This document shows positions 25,788 to 34,500 of a stretch of DNA of 64,000 nucleotides, piece by piece (the first letter of the stretch is position 1; the number at the start of each line of letters is the position of its first letter). The stretch comes from Gelria sp. Kuro-4. GTDB taxonomy: Bacteria > Bacillota > DTU030 > DUMP01. The notes under the pieces were generated by a model. It did no database searches. It was not told the DNA's origin and worked only from the letters and a program-made list of their open reading frames with translations. The position numbers and the translations under genes are program-made. The stretch spans positions 132,501-196,500 of the forward strand of contig NZ_AP024619.1 in NCBI RefSeq assembly GCF_019668485.1, in the 5' to 3' direction.

Positions 25788-27290
25788 TTACTTTCCTGCG
25801 GGTTTTATGCCCAAAATATCCAGAGAAACCTCATCCAAGTCGATGCCCCGGAGCCTTTCCCTGTTGCCCCGGAGGCTTTCGATGGAGTTTACTCCCAGTG
25901 CTCCCAGGATTTCCTTAATTTCCAGGTTCCACGCCTTTATCATGTTGGTAAGTCTTTTTGTTCCTTCCTCCACATCCAGGCGCTTCACCAGTTCCGGTTT
26001 CTGGGTGGCTATGCCCCAGGCGCACAGGCCCGTATGGCACTTCTGGCAGAGGTGACACCCCATGGCGATCAGGGCGGAAGTCCCGATGGCTACCGCATCG
26101 GCCCCCAGGGCTATGGCCTTCACAACATCGACGCTTTGCCTTATGCCCCCGCTGGCGATGACGGAAGCCATGTGCCTTATACCTTCCTTCCGGAGCTGTT
26201 CATCCACTCTGGCCAGAGCCAGTTCGATGGGGATGCCCACGTGGTCCCTTATCGCTTGGGGCGCCGCCCCCGTTCCCCCCCTGAATCCGTCGATTGTCAG
26301 TATATCCGCGCCGGCCCTGACCACCCCGCTGGCGATGGCCGCCACATTGTGCACCGCCGCTATCTTCACTCCGATGGGCTTTTTATACCTGGTAGCCTCC
26401 TTCAAGGCGTAAATGAGCTGCCTTAAATCCTCGATGGAATAAATGTCGTGGTGCGGCGCCGGCGATATGGCGTCGGTTCCGGCGGGTATCATCCGGGTCC
26501 TGGATATATCTTCGGTGACCTTCTCACCGGGCAGGTGCCCGCCTATGCCGGGTTTGGCCCCCTGGCCTATCTTTATCTCCACGGCAGCGCAGGAGTTCAG
26601 GTAGGAAAGATTCACCCCAAACCTCCCGGAGGCACACTGCACCACAATACTGTCCTTGTACGGGAGAAGCTCCCGCGGAAGGCCGCCCTCTCCAGTGTTC
26701 ATGATCGTTCCCAGTTCCCTGGCGGCTCGCGCCAGGATAAGCTGCACGTTCAGACTTACGGCGCCGTAAGACATACCCGCAAATATGATAGGGGTTTCCA
26801 GCCTGATCTGAGGCTCCATCACCGTGGTAAGCTTCATCTCGCCCTTCTTATCCTGCCAGAATTCCAGCCTATCCGGCTTTTTGCCTATATAAGTCCGGAG
26901 CTCCATTGGTTCCCGCAGAGGGTCTATGGAAGGATTTGTTACCTGACAGGCATCCAGCAGCATTCTGTCCCAGAAGATCGGATAAGGCTTGTCGTTCCCC
27001 GCCCCGGTCAGTATCTTGGCGCCGGATTCCGACTGTTTCCACAGGTTCCTCAGTATGTCCTGACCCCACAGGCTGTTCTCTTTAAGTGCCAGAGGGAATT
27101 TTACCACGGTGATGGCCGCAGCGGGGCAAAGGCTGACACAGCGGTGGCACGCCGCACACTTTTCGTGATCGGCGACAACCCTGTCTTTATCGAACTTTAA
27201 GGCGCCGAAGCTGCACTCGCTCACACATCTTTTGCACTTGCTGCACTTCTCGTCTATTTTCACCATAAACTCCGGCGGTATCATCCTCAT
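25788..27290 (-). CDS. Glutamate synthase FMN-binding central subunit with ferredoxin domain
   Basis: A 500-residue archaeal-type GltB core. It has an N-terminal 2[4Fe-4S] ferredoxin domain (CSKCKRCVSEC and CAACHRCVSLCP, residues 12-60), then the FMN/2-oxoglutarate TIM barrel (IIFAGMSYGAVSLN, GEGGLPRELLPYKDSIVVQ, IKIGQGAKPGIGGHLPGEKV, TIDGFRGGTGAAP) and a C-terminal cluster motif CHLCQKCHTGLCAWGIATQ. ATG at 27290 with TTGGAGGAGA upstream, overlapping the amidotransferase stop (ATGA). The built-in ferredoxin domain suggests electrons come from ferredoxin rather than through a GltD flavoprotein, none of which is in the window. Confidence 0.88.
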   Translation of the reverse strand: MRMIPPEFMVKIDEKCSKCKRCVSECSFGALKFDKDRVVADHEKCAACHRCVSLCPAAAITVVKFPLALKENSLWGQDILRNLWKQSESGAKILTGAGNDKPYPIFWDRMLLDACQVTNPSIDPLREPMELRTYIGKKPDRLEFWQDKKGEMKLTTVMEPQIRLETPIIFAGMSYGAVSLNVQLILARAARELGTIMNTGEGGLPRELLPYKDSIVVQCASGRFGVNLSYLNSCAAVEIKIGQGAKPGIGGHLPGEKVTEDISRTRMIPAGTDAISPAPHHDIYSIEDLRQLIYALKEATRYKKPIGVKIAAVHNVAAIASGVVRAGADILTIDGFRGGTGAAPQAIRDHVGIPIELALARVDEQLRKEGIRHMASVIASGGIRQSVDVVKAIALGADAVAIGTSALIAMGCHLCQKCHTGLCAWGIATQKPELVKRLDVEEGTKRLTNMIKAWNLEIKEILGALGVNSIESLRGNRERLRGIDLDEVSLDILGIKPAGK

Positions 27291-28372
27291 GGTCTCTCCT
27301 CCAATCTGGCGTAAACCGGCTCTCCGCCCTGGGGACTCCACACATCGTCGGGGTCCGGGCAAATCTCCCTGATAGCGGCCTCCTCTGAAGACATATAAAC
27401 GGTATCCTGCTTCCTGGCCGCCACCATCGGCCTTAGCATAATCCTGTCCGTAAGGCCAACCATTGAATTGGCGTTGGAAATGATTATGCTGAAAGGTCCG
27501 TTCAAAAGGGCGCTGCCGTATACCATTCTCAGGGCGGTCATGGCCTCCATCTTGTTTTTATCCATCTCGTCTATTTCGCGCCAGAAAGGCGGAGCCAGAG
27601 CCGTGAGAGCTATTTCCTGCGGCAGATTGTGCTTTCTTAAGAGCAGGTCCAGCATGTAAACTATTACTTCCGTATCGGTCATGAGCGTGCATTGATAACC
27701 GAACATCTCCAGATACCTTTTATTGGTGCCGTATGAAGAAATCTCGCCGTTGTGGACCACCGCCCAGTCCAAGAGTCCAAAGGGATGTGCCCCTCCCCAC
27801 CAGCCGGGGGTATTGGTGGGAAAACGACCGTGAGCCGTCCAGAGATACCCTTCATACTCTTCCAGCCTGTAAAAGCGGCTCACATCCTCCGGATACCCCA
27901 TTCCCTTGAACACTCCCATGTTCTTGCCGCTGGAGAACACAAAAGCGCCGCCAAACTGGGTGTTTATTCTCATCACCACTGAAACCACATAATCTTCCTC
28001 CGACACTCCCGACAAAAGCTTGCTCTTGGGCACCTCCAGGAAATATCTCCAGAGTATCGGAATATTCGGCAGGTGCATCTTTTTTCTTACGGGGATGGCC
28101 TCGCTTTTGACCAGCACCATCTTTTCCTGCAAAAAGTTTTCCACGGATGCTTTTGTTCCCTCATCGTCATAGCTTACGTGAAACGCGTAATAATCCTTGA
28201 ATTCCGGATATATGCCATAGGCGGCAAATCCTCCGCCGAGGCCGTTGGATCTTTCGTGCATCACCGCAATGGCGTTCGTTATGACGTCACCCCGGATGCA
28301 TTTGCCTTTTTCATTGATTATGCCGACAATGGCACAGCCCGAAATGTCTTTTGCCTCCGGTTTCTTGTACAC
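27287..28372 (-). CDS. Glutamate synthase class II glutamine amidotransferase subunit
   Basis: A 361-residue protein equal to the N-terminal domain of GltB. The likely nucleophile is Cys13 in DISGCAIVGI, so 12 residues would have to be removed to expose it if it works like other Ntn amidotransferases. Glutamine-site motifs are AHGRFPTNTPGWWGGAHPF and VVHNGEISSYGTN. It is the first gene of the three-gene split glutamate synthase operon and starts downstream of a ykkC-type riboswitch and terminator (28406-28533). Confidence 0.85.
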   Translation of the reverse strand: MYKKPEAKDISGCAIVGIINEKGKCIRGDVITNAIAVMHERSNGLGGGFAAYGIYPEFKDYYAFHVSYDDEGTKASVENFLQEKMVLVKSEAIPVRKKMHLPNIPILWRYFLEVPKSKLLSGVSEEDYVVSVVMRINTQFGGAFVFSSGKNMGVFKGMGYPEDVSRFYRLEEYEGYLWTAHGRFPTNTPGWWGGAHPFGLLDWAVVHNGEISSYGTNKRYLEMFGYQCTLMTDTEVIVYMLDLLLRKHNLPQEIALTALAPPFWREIDEMDKNKMEAMTALRMVYGSALLNGPFSIIISNANSMVGLTDRIMLRPMVAARKQDTVYMSSEEAAIREICPDPDDVWSPQGGEPVYARLEERP

Positions 28373-28405
28373 ATTTTCTCCTCCCCGTTTTGTCTATGAT
28401 ATAGC

Positions 28406-28454
28406 AAAAAGCCTTTCGGAAGATTCAAGAACTGGAACCTTCCGAAAGGCTTTT
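28406..28454 (-). terminator. Conditional terminator of the glutamate synthase leader
   Basis: Minus strand AAAAGCCTTTCGGAAG and CTTCCGAAAGGCTTTT form a 16-bp perfect stem followed by T. Its 5' arm shares the AAAAGCC bases with the 3' edge of the riboswitch aptamer, so the two structures compete. Ligand binding should prevent termination. Confidence 0.85.
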
Positions 28455-28533
28455 ATCCTAACGGTGTAACCGGCTCCGCCGGCCGGTGCCGCTTGGTCCA
28501 GACGCTCCTGCCGGAACCCTAGGCACCCTTCCA
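28448..28533 (-). promoter_or_regulatory. ykkC-family riboswitch, subtype 2 (probable ppGpp sensor)
   Basis: Minus strand core: GTGCCTAGGGTTCCGG, TGGACCAAGCGGCACC, GGTTACACCG and GGATAAAAGCC in this order. CTAGGGTTCC, ACACCG and GGATAAAAG are ykkC-family hallmarks, and GGACCAAGCGG is the form seen in subtype 2 (ppGpp/PRPP) rather than guanidine-I RNAs. Known ppGpp members often precede branched-chain amino acid and glutamate synthase genes, which fits. Subtype assignment is from memory of the consensus. Confidence 0.82.
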
Positions 28534-28579
28534 ATAATCTGTACAATTACCTTCGATTATTCAATTAATGTTTGTCGGG

Positions 28580-28609
28580 ATTATACAACCGCCTGTATAG
28601 CTGCGTCAA
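28580..28609 (-). promoter_or_regulatory. Promoter of the glutamate synthase operon
   Basis: Minus strand TTGACG (28609-28604), 18 bp, TATAAT (28585-28580), about 45 nt upstream of the aptamer core. Confidence 0.85.
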
Positions 28610-28619
28610 GTTTTTTGCG

Positions 28620-29052
28620 CCAGCTTCTATGTTAAATTTCTGTAAAACAAGATCTCTGAAAACCCGCTGGCTCTTGATATCTTGATATTGCTCTTCGAGA
28701 GAACCCCGTATTTATTGGCTATTGGGAAAGGTGCGGTTGGCAGAAAATTTTTTTGCCACCACCTTGACAAATGTGGGATCAACCTATTAAACTACTAAAA
28801 AGCTTTACCTGCTCTGACTTCAAGCAGTAAAAACGCTGCTGGTTATGTAAGCCGATGGTTGGCCAAGGAGCTGTTCACTGCATTTGCTTGACAAGCGCTA
28901 CAAACATGGCAGAATAGGCCCGCTCGGCTCATGCAAGCAGGCTCCGGCCTGTTTGTTTTCTTAAAGGTGAGGAGGTGAGGAAGCAGGATGATGACAAGAA
29001 ACAACGGGTAAAGGTTTAAAGATTAGAAGATGTAGAAAGGAGATGAGCTGGT
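28620..29052 (+). promoter_or_regulatory. Long AT-rich leader/promoter region of the permease-hydantoin operon
   Basis: No gene. The best plus-strand promoter is TTGACA (28888-28893), 16 bp, CAGAAT (28910-28915). A second TTGACA stands at 28764-28769 with a weak -10. A CAGG/CCTG hairpin followed by TTTGTTTTC (about 28939-28962) lies between promoter and gene and could attenuate. TTGGCA and TTGCCA flank an A/T tract near 28737-28758. No known riboswitch was recognised. Confidence 0.45.
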
Positions 29053-30345
29053 TTGGACAGTAGGCAGAAAGGTGACGCGTTTGAAAAATATGCCCTGGAG
29101 GCGGTTCCTCAAGACAGCAGACAACCCTGGTACAGCATTGCTCTCATTTGGATCGGGGTAATGATCTGCGTACCTGCTCTAATGATGGGAGGCGCCTTAA
29201 TAACGGGTTTAACTTTACCTAATGCATTTCTTGCCGGGGTTATCGGCTATACCATCGTAGTGTTGTATATGAGCTTTCAAGGAATGCAGGCGGCAGATCT
29301 GGGAAGGCCTACAGTTATTACTGCCGGTTCCGCTTTTGGAATCACCGGTTCGCGGGTTCTTATATCCTTCGTTCTCGGTATTGCCTGTTTAGGGTGGTTT
29401 GGCGTACAGGCTAATGTTTGTGGAGCTGCATTCAGCAGCATCATGAAATCGTGGACAGGAGTAAGCATACCGGTATGGCTTTCTTCCCTGGTTTGGGGCG
29501 TGATTATGTTAGCGACGGCCATGCTTGGATTTAACGCGTTGAAATACTTGAATTACGTCGCTGTGCCCTCTCTGATTATTTTGTCTATCTACGGGACATA
29601 TGTTGCCATTTCAAAGTACGGCCTCCAGGTGCTTTCGACGTACCAACCGCCCACACCTTTTTCGCTATTACAAGGAATCGCCCTGGCAGTTGGAACATTT
29701 GCGGTGGGAGGCGTCATAGCCGGAGACTATTCTAGATACGCCAAAGGCAGAAAAGACGCTATTCTCTCTTCAGTGATCGGTGTGTGGCCGGCCGGGGTGG
29801 CGATGCTTTTCATGGGGGCCGTCATGGCAGTGGTGGCGGGTTCATACGACATCACTATAGTCTTGACGGAGATGGGGATCCCGGCAGTCGGATTGATTAT
29901 CCTTATTCTGGCAACGTGGACGACAAATACAGTAAATGCTTACTCGGGCGGCCTGGCGATTACCAACATGTTTAAATTAAGCGATGACAAGAGAGCACTG
30001 GCTACCGCCGTTGCAGGTGGGTTAGGAACCGTGTTGGCGGTGGCGGGAATCCTTAATTATTTTCTTAACTACCTCATGGTCCTGACGTCCGGCATACCAC
30101 CCGTAGCCGGGGTTATGATTGCCGACTACTGGGTTTTGGGTAAAGGTGATCCTTCCAGGTGGAGCGCCTATCCGGGCGTTAACCGGCCGGGTGTCCTATC
30201 TTGGTTGTTAGGTGTGGTTGCTGCTAATGCTTTCAAGGCAGGGATCGCACCGGTAACCGGGATAGCCGTTTCCATGCTAAGTTATCTGATTATTACCGCG
30301 TTGAAGGCGAAAAACATTTCTCCTGCCGTAGAAAAAGGTGTGTAA
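29053..30345 (+). CDS. NCS1-family permease (cytosine/hydantoin/purine type)
   Basis: A 430-residue transporter with about 12 helices, of the nucleobase:cation symporter-1 family (CodB/Mhp1/PucI). Typical stretches are GVMICVPALMMGGALITGL near residue 36, FGITGSRVLISFVLGIACLGWFGVQA and GDYSRYAKGRKDA. TTG start at 29053, 10 nt after AGGAG; the N-terminus (EKYALEAVPQDSRQPWYSIALIWIG) looks natural from there. The three downstream genes are of the hydantoin/oxoproline type, so a hydantoin or related ring compound is the likely substrate (inference). Confidence 0.85.
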   Translation: MDSRQKGDAFEKYALEAVPQDSRQPWYSIALIWIGVMICVPALMMGGALITGLTLPNAFLAGVIGYTIVVLYMSFQGMQAADLGRPTVITAGSAFGITGSRVLISFVLGIACLGWFGVQANVCGAAFSSIMKSWTGVSIPVWLSSLVWGVIMLATAMLGFNALKYLNYVAVPSLIILSIYGTYVAISKYGLQVLSTYQPPTPFSLLQGIALAVGTFAVGGVIAGDYSRYAKGRKDAILSSVIGVWPAGVAMLFMGAVMAVVAGSYDITIVLTEMGIPAVGLIILILATWTTNTVNAYSGGLAITNMFKLSDDKRALATAVAGGLGTVLAVAGILNYFLNYLMVLTSGIPPVAGVMIADYWVLGKGDPSRWSAYPGVNRPGVLSWLLGVVAANAFKAGIAPVTGIAVSMLSYLIITALKAKNISPAVEKGV

Positions 30346-30458
30346 GGTTTTTTCGATCGGGCACGCACCATGTGGCTGCCTGCGGGCAGTTGCGGTGCTG
30401 ATAATTGCCCTGCGGATGGGGTGCAGGCAAATCTGGTGCATTACGAGGAGGAAACGGC

Positions 30459-31553
30459 ATGGAAAGAATCGACGCACAGGCGGTTGAACACATTGCGCTG
30501 GGTGCAGCTCTCCTGGGTACCGGTGGGGGTGGAGATCCGCATGTCGGGAAACTCATGGCCTTACAGGCCATTAAAGCATACGGTCCGGTTACCGTGATAA
30601 AACCGGAAGAAGTACCGGATGACGCCGTGGTGGTACCAACGGCCATGATGGGAGCGCCGACGGTGTTACTGGAGAAAATACCAAACGGCGAGGAAATCTT
30701 CAGGGCTTTTAACGGACTGAGAAACTACTTGGGGAAGGAGATCTTTGCCACTCTCCCCATCGAGGCGGGAGGGATCAATTCGATGATCCCCATCGCCATC
30801 GCCGCTCGTCTTGGGATTCCTCTGGTGGACTGCGATGGCATGGGGCGTGCTTTCCCCGAGCTTCAAATGGTTACTTTTCATCTCTACAACGTCTCGGCTA
30901 CTCCCATGACCCTTACTGATGAAAAAGGCAACCTCATCATTATGGAAACCATAAACAATCACTGGGCCGAGAGTATCGCCAGGAACGCCGTTGTAACCAT
31001 GGGAGGATCCGCAATGTTAAGCATTTACCCGATGACCGGTAAAGTGCTTAAAGAGGCGGCAATAATAAATATTGTGTCCTATTCGGCAAGAATCGGGCGG
31101 GCCGTTCAGGAAGCCCGGCGAGTGGGGGAAAACCCGACTGCAGCTTTGTTGAGAGTAACGGGTGGTTTCAAATTGTTTAAGGGGAAAGTAGTAGACGTTT
31201 TAAGACGGACAGAAGGCGGGTTCGCCCGCGGTGAAGCCAGGATTGAAGGGATAGAAGAATACAGAGGCGAGTCGTTGGAGGTCAAATTCCAGAACGAAAA
31301 CCTGGTAGCCCTTAAAGGAGACAAAGTTATAGCCTCAGTGCCTGATCTAATCTGCATAGTTAACTTAGAGACCGCCATCCCTATCACCACCGAAGGACTA
31401 AAGTATGGCCACCGTATTCTGGTGTTGGGCATCCCCTGCGATCCCAAATGGCGCACGCCCAAAGGCATTGAGACGGTGGGACCGCGTTATTTCGGTTACG
31501 ATTTGGACTATGTTCCAGTCGAAGAGTTGGTAAAAGGCGGTGAAGCACAATGA
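30459..31553 (+). CDS. DUF917 family protein
   Basis: A 364-residue protein of the DUF917 family, which commonly accompanies hydantoinase/oxoprolinase-like genes and is thought to work with them. Recognisable stretches: LGTGGGGDPHVGKLMALQAI near residue 20, IEAGGINSMIPIAIAARLGIPLVDCDGMGRAFPELQM near 105, and YSARIGRAVQEARR. ATG at 30459 with GAGGAGGAAA; the open frame runs on upstream but without a ribosome site. It overlaps the next gene by 4 nt (ATGA). Biochemical role unknown. Confidence 0.8.
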   Translation: MERIDAQAVEHIALGAALLGTGGGGDPHVGKLMALQAIKAYGPVTVIKPEEVPDDAVVVPTAMMGAPTVLLEKIPNGEEIFRAFNGLRNYLGKEIFATLPIEAGGINSMIPIAIAARLGIPLVDCDGMGRAFPELQMVTFHLYNVSATPMTLTDEKGNLIIMETINNHWAESIARNAVVTMGGSAMLSIYPMTGKVLKEAAIINIVSYSARIGRAVQEARRVGENPTAALLRVTGGFKLFKGKVVDVLRRTEGGFARGEARIEGIEEYRGESLEVKFQNENLVALKGDKVIASVPDLICIVNLETAIPITTEGLKYGHRILVLGIPCDPKWRTPKGIETVGPRYFGYDLDYVPVEELVKGGEAQ

Positions 31554-33112
31554 ACTACCGGTTGGGTATAGACGTGGGCGGCACGAACACTGATGCCGTG
31601 ATCATTGATGAAAAACTTAACCTGGTGGCAAAGGTTAAGACCCCTACTACAGAAGACGTGACTACAGGTATATACACGGCGTTACGTATGGTACTGGAGC
31701 AATCAGGAGTAAGCAAAGACGATATTTCCTATGCTATGTTGGGGACAACTCACTGTACTAATGCCATCGTCGAACGCAAGCGCCTCTGCCGGGTGGGGAT
31801 TATCCGAATTGGCAAGCCTGCAACAATGGCGATTGCACCAATGGCGGATTGGCCATCAGACCTGGTGCAGGTAGTGGGCGCAGAGTATTTCATAGTGAGC
31901 GGGGGGCACGAATTCGACGGCAGAGAAATCGCCGCCTTAAACGAGGAAGAATTGAGGTCGGCGGCTCGGGCACTGAAGGGAAAGGTGGACGCAGCGGCCG
32001 TAACGTCGGTTTTTTCACCGATCTCATCGAAGCACGAAATGCGGGCTGCTGAAATTTTGCGGGAAGAGTTGGGGGCACTACCTATTTCCCTTTCTCATGA
32101 AATCGCCTCTATTGGTCTCCTGGAACGGGAAAACGCGACTATCCTGAATGCGGCGCTGGCACAGGTGGCCAAAACCACGGCCGTTGGCTTTAGAACAAGC
32201 CTGGAGCGGGAGGGGGTTAAGAACGCCCGTATTTACCTTTGCCAGAACGACGGCACGCTGATGTCCCTCGACTATGCCCTCAGGTACCCTATCCTGACAG
32301 TCGCCTGCGGACCAACCAACAGCATCCGTGGGGCATCTTTCGTGAGCGGCCGGCACAATTCCATTGTGTTGGACGTGGGGGGAACCACCAGTGACGTCGG
32401 GGTCCTGGTTAATGGCTTTCCCCGCGAGTCATCGGCGGCGGTGGAAATCGGAGGAGTTCGTACTAATTTCCGGATGCCCGATCTCATTTCGATCGGCTTG
32501 GGGGGTGGAACGATTATCCGGGAGGTGAACGGCGAGATTAAAGTAGGTCCCGATAGCGTAGGTTACCGGTTAACCGAGGAAGCGCTAGTATTCGGTGGAA
32601 ACACTTTGACCGCCACGGATATTGCCGTTCGCTTAGGCTTAGCCGAGGTGGGCGACCCGGCCAAGGTAAGTCATATCGAAAGAGATTTTGCCCAGGCAGT
32701 TCTGAATAAGATATCGGCGATGGTCAACGAGGCAATCGACAAAATGAAGCTTTCCCCTGACCCAGTACCGCTGATCGTTGTCGGAGGAGGAAGTATCATA
32801 ATAACCAATGAGGTAGAAGGGGTCTCGGAAATCGTTCACCCTGAAAACTATGAGGTGGCCAACGCCCTCGGTGCTGCCATCGCGCAGGTAAGTGGTCAGG
32901 TTGAACGAGTATACTCCCTAAGCGAGATCGGACGCGAGGAAGCCCTCAGGCGGGCGAAAGCAATAGCCTTTGAAGAAGCGGTCAAGGCCGGCGCCGAGCC
33001 ATCCACGGTCCAGATTGTTGAAGTGGAGGATGTGCCGCTGGCTTACCTGCCCGGTAATGCCACGCGGATCAGGGTAAAAGCAGCCGGCGACCTGAAGAAC
33101 GCAAAGAATTGA
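31550..33112 (+). CDS. Hydantoinase/oxoprolinase family protein (HyuA-like)
   Basis: A 520-residue ASKHA-fold ATPase-type subunit. The N-terminal phosphate loop is RLGIDVGGTNTDAVIID, the second LDVGGTTSDVGVLVNG, with GLGGGTIIREVNG and VVGGGSIIITNEV toward the end. Such proteins catalyse ATP-dependent opening of hydantoins or 5-oxoproline, usually with a HyuB partner. No HyuB-like gene is present here; the DUF917 protein is the neighbour instead. Translation is coupled to the DUF917 gene by overlap. Confidence 0.85.
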   Translation: MNYRLGIDVGGTNTDAVIIDEKLNLVAKVKTPTTEDVTTGIYTALRMVLEQSGVSKDDISYAMLGTTHCTNAIVERKRLCRVGIIRIGKPATMAIAPMADWPSDLVQVVGAEYFIVSGGHEFDGREIAALNEEELRSAARALKGKVDAAAVTSVFSPISSKHEMRAAEILREELGALPISLSHEIASIGLLERENATILNAALAQVAKTTAVGFRTSLEREGVKNARIYLCQNDGTLMSLDYALRYPILTVACGPTNSIRGASFVSGRHNSIVLDVGGTTSDVGVLVNGFPRESSAAVEIGGVRTNFRMPDLISIGLGGGTIIREVNGEIKVGPDSVGYRLTEEALVFGGNTLTATDIAVRLGLAEVGDPAKVSHIERDFAQAVLNKISAMVNEAIDKMKLSPDPVPLIVVGGGSIIITNEVEGVSEIVHPENYEVANALGAAIAQVSGQVERVYSLSEIGREEALRRAKAIAFEEAVKAGAEPSTVQIVEVEDVPLAYLPGNATRIRVKAAGDLKNAKN

Positions 33113-33134
33113 ATTCACGAGGAGGAAAGGTGCG

Positions 33135-33860
33135 ATGCGGATTAAGGTAATTGTGCCCATAACTTCCGCTGTTTTCAACGAAGAAGTACGGCGGGAATTC
33201 GGCGCTTACGCGGGTGCGGGGGTAGAGTTTGATGTGGAAAATCTTGACTACGGGCCGGCCTCAATCGAAAGTGAATTCGATGAGGCATTGGCGGTACCTG
33301 ATATCTTAAATAAGGTACAAAAGGCTGCGCAAAATGGATTTGACGGGGTGATAATCGATTGCTTCGGTGACCCCGGGGTAAAACCTGCGCGGGAACTAGT
33401 TGACATACCGGTATATGGCGGGTTTGAACCCTCAATACTCTTGGCCGCTGGGTTAGGGCAGCACTTGGGCATAGTCACTGTTTTACCTAACGTGGTCCCC
33501 ATGCTGGAAGACTTGGCTTCCAAACTTGGTATCGCAGGCAGGCTTGTTTCTATCCGCTGTGTTGACATTCCGGTTTTAGAACTAGGTAACCGGGATAAAT
33601 TGGAAAATGCTCTTTACCAGCAGGGCCTTGAGGCAATTAGAAAAGACGGGGTTCATGTGCTTATATTGGGATGTACCGGCATGATGGGGATGGCTATGAA
33701 TCTCCATAAAAGATTGAAGGAAACAGGTTACGACATCCCGGTTATCGACCCTGTCTTCGCAGCCATGAAAATGCTAGAGAGCTGCATTGCGATGGGAGTT
33801 AAACACAGCCGGCTTACTTACATGACTCCGCCGGATAAGCCCCGCAAGTGGTGGGAGTAA
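33135..33860 (+). CDS. Asp/Glu/hydantoin racemase family protein
   Basis: A 241-residue protein of the aspartate/glutamate/hydantoin racemase fold. The two catalytic cysteines are Cys76 (GVIIDCFGDPG) and Cys180 (ILGCTGMMG), each in its canonical setting. ATG at 33135 after GAGGAGGAAAGG, 22 bp behind the HyuA-like gene. It completes a transport-racemisation-hydrolysis set for ring amides (inference). Confidence 0.85.
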   Translation: MRIKVIVPITSAVFNEEVRREFGAYAGAGVEFDVENLDYGPASIESEFDEALAVPDILNKVQKAAQNGFDGVIIDCFGDPGVKPARELVDIPVYGGFEPSILLAAGLGQHLGIVTVLPNVVPMLEDLASKLGIAGRLVSIRCVDIPVLELGNRDKLENALYQQGLEAIRKDGVHVLILGCTGMMGMAMNLHKRLKETGYDIPVIDPVFAAMKMLESCIAMGVKHSRLTYMTPPDKPRKWWE

Positions 33861-34036
33861 GGGTATTTATTAGTGGAACCGTACGGGCGAAGAACTCAGC
33901 TCCCGCCCTGCAGTTTGTCTGTGCGACTTCAAGCGTCCACTCGGGATAAGCCCGCTGGATGCACGACCCGACAAGAAACCACGGTCGTGTGTTCAGTGAG
34001 GCGCTGTACGCCTCTACGGAAGGTCAGAAGGCCAAA

Positions 34037-34345
34037 ATCAAGTAGGAGGGGGCGGCTAGCCCCCGTCCTCTCACACCACCGTACGTACCGTTCGGTATAC
34101 GGCGGTTCACCAAGCTTGACGAACGCTTTGGTAACGTGCGGTTAAACTCATGAGGCCCTGGGCTTCCCAGTAGGCGATGCCCAGGGCCCTGTTCATTGGC
34201 CCATTGGCCATGCGCCAGGGTCCTTTGCGGGCATTCGCAAACTGATGCACGACCCACTCTGGTAGACCCAGTGCGCGCAGTTCGCGGTAGCGCGTCCGAA
34301 CCCGTTTCCACTGTTTCCAGAGGCACATGCGATGCGTCCTCACCT
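34037..34345 (-). mobile_element. 3' remnant of a group II intron with maturase C-terminus
   Basis: Minus-strand codons from about 34316 to 34107 encode the C-terminal maturase end (RTRYRELRALGLPEWVVHQF then ANARKGPWRMANGPMNRALG), like LtrA proteins. It is followed by the intron 3' RNA domains (GAACCGCCGTATACCGAACG … GGTGTGAGAGGACGGGGGCT) ending CTACTTGAT at 34037. The 5' intron and reverse transcriptase domains are missing, so the element is dead. Confidence 0.85.
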
Positions 34346-34370
34346 TTTTTCACCTGCCCCCCAAATTAAG

Positions 34371-34399
34371 TTGCCCACTAGGCACATTTAGGTTATAAT
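34371..34399 (+). promoter_or_regulatory. Promoter of the short antisense RNA
   Basis: TTGCCC (34371-34376), 17 bp, TATAAT (34394-34399), with no downstream gene on this strand. Confidence 0.75.
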
Positions 34400-34405
34400 A
34401 GGAGC

Positions 34406-34500
34406 AGGAAGCTCCGCGAAAGCTTCCTGCTCCGGAGGGCATTGTGACCCGGGGGAGTTAAGGGCTTTGCCTACTTAATCAAGTAGGCTCTATTTTTTCT
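34406..34500 (+). ncRNA. Candidate antisense RNA (antitoxin), about 95 nt
   Basis: The interval starts 7 nt after a consensus-like -10 and ends at an intrinsic terminator, GCCTACTT-AATC-AAGTAGGC then TCTATTTTTTC (34470-34499). It is complementary to the last four codons and the 3' UTR of the peptide gene on the other strand. It contains most of a 13-bp hairpin (34401-34433), which in the opposite direction can end the peptide mRNA. This convergent layout resembles par/Fst type I modules. Expression is predicted, not shown. Confidence 0.6.
34470..34499 (+). terminator. Terminator of the antisense RNA
   Basis: 8-bp stem GCCTACTT/AAGTAGGC with loop AATC followed by TCTATTTTTTC. The T-run doubles as the complement of the lysine codons ending the peptide gene. 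Confidence 0.85.

Noticed and set aside
28737-28758. TTGGCA...TTGCCA as a sigma-54 promoter for the permease
   Set aside because: The GG and GC pairs are 14 bp apart rather than 10.
34107-34343. 78-codon frame as an independent small gene
   Set aside because: Clearly the C-terminus of a group II intron maturase.
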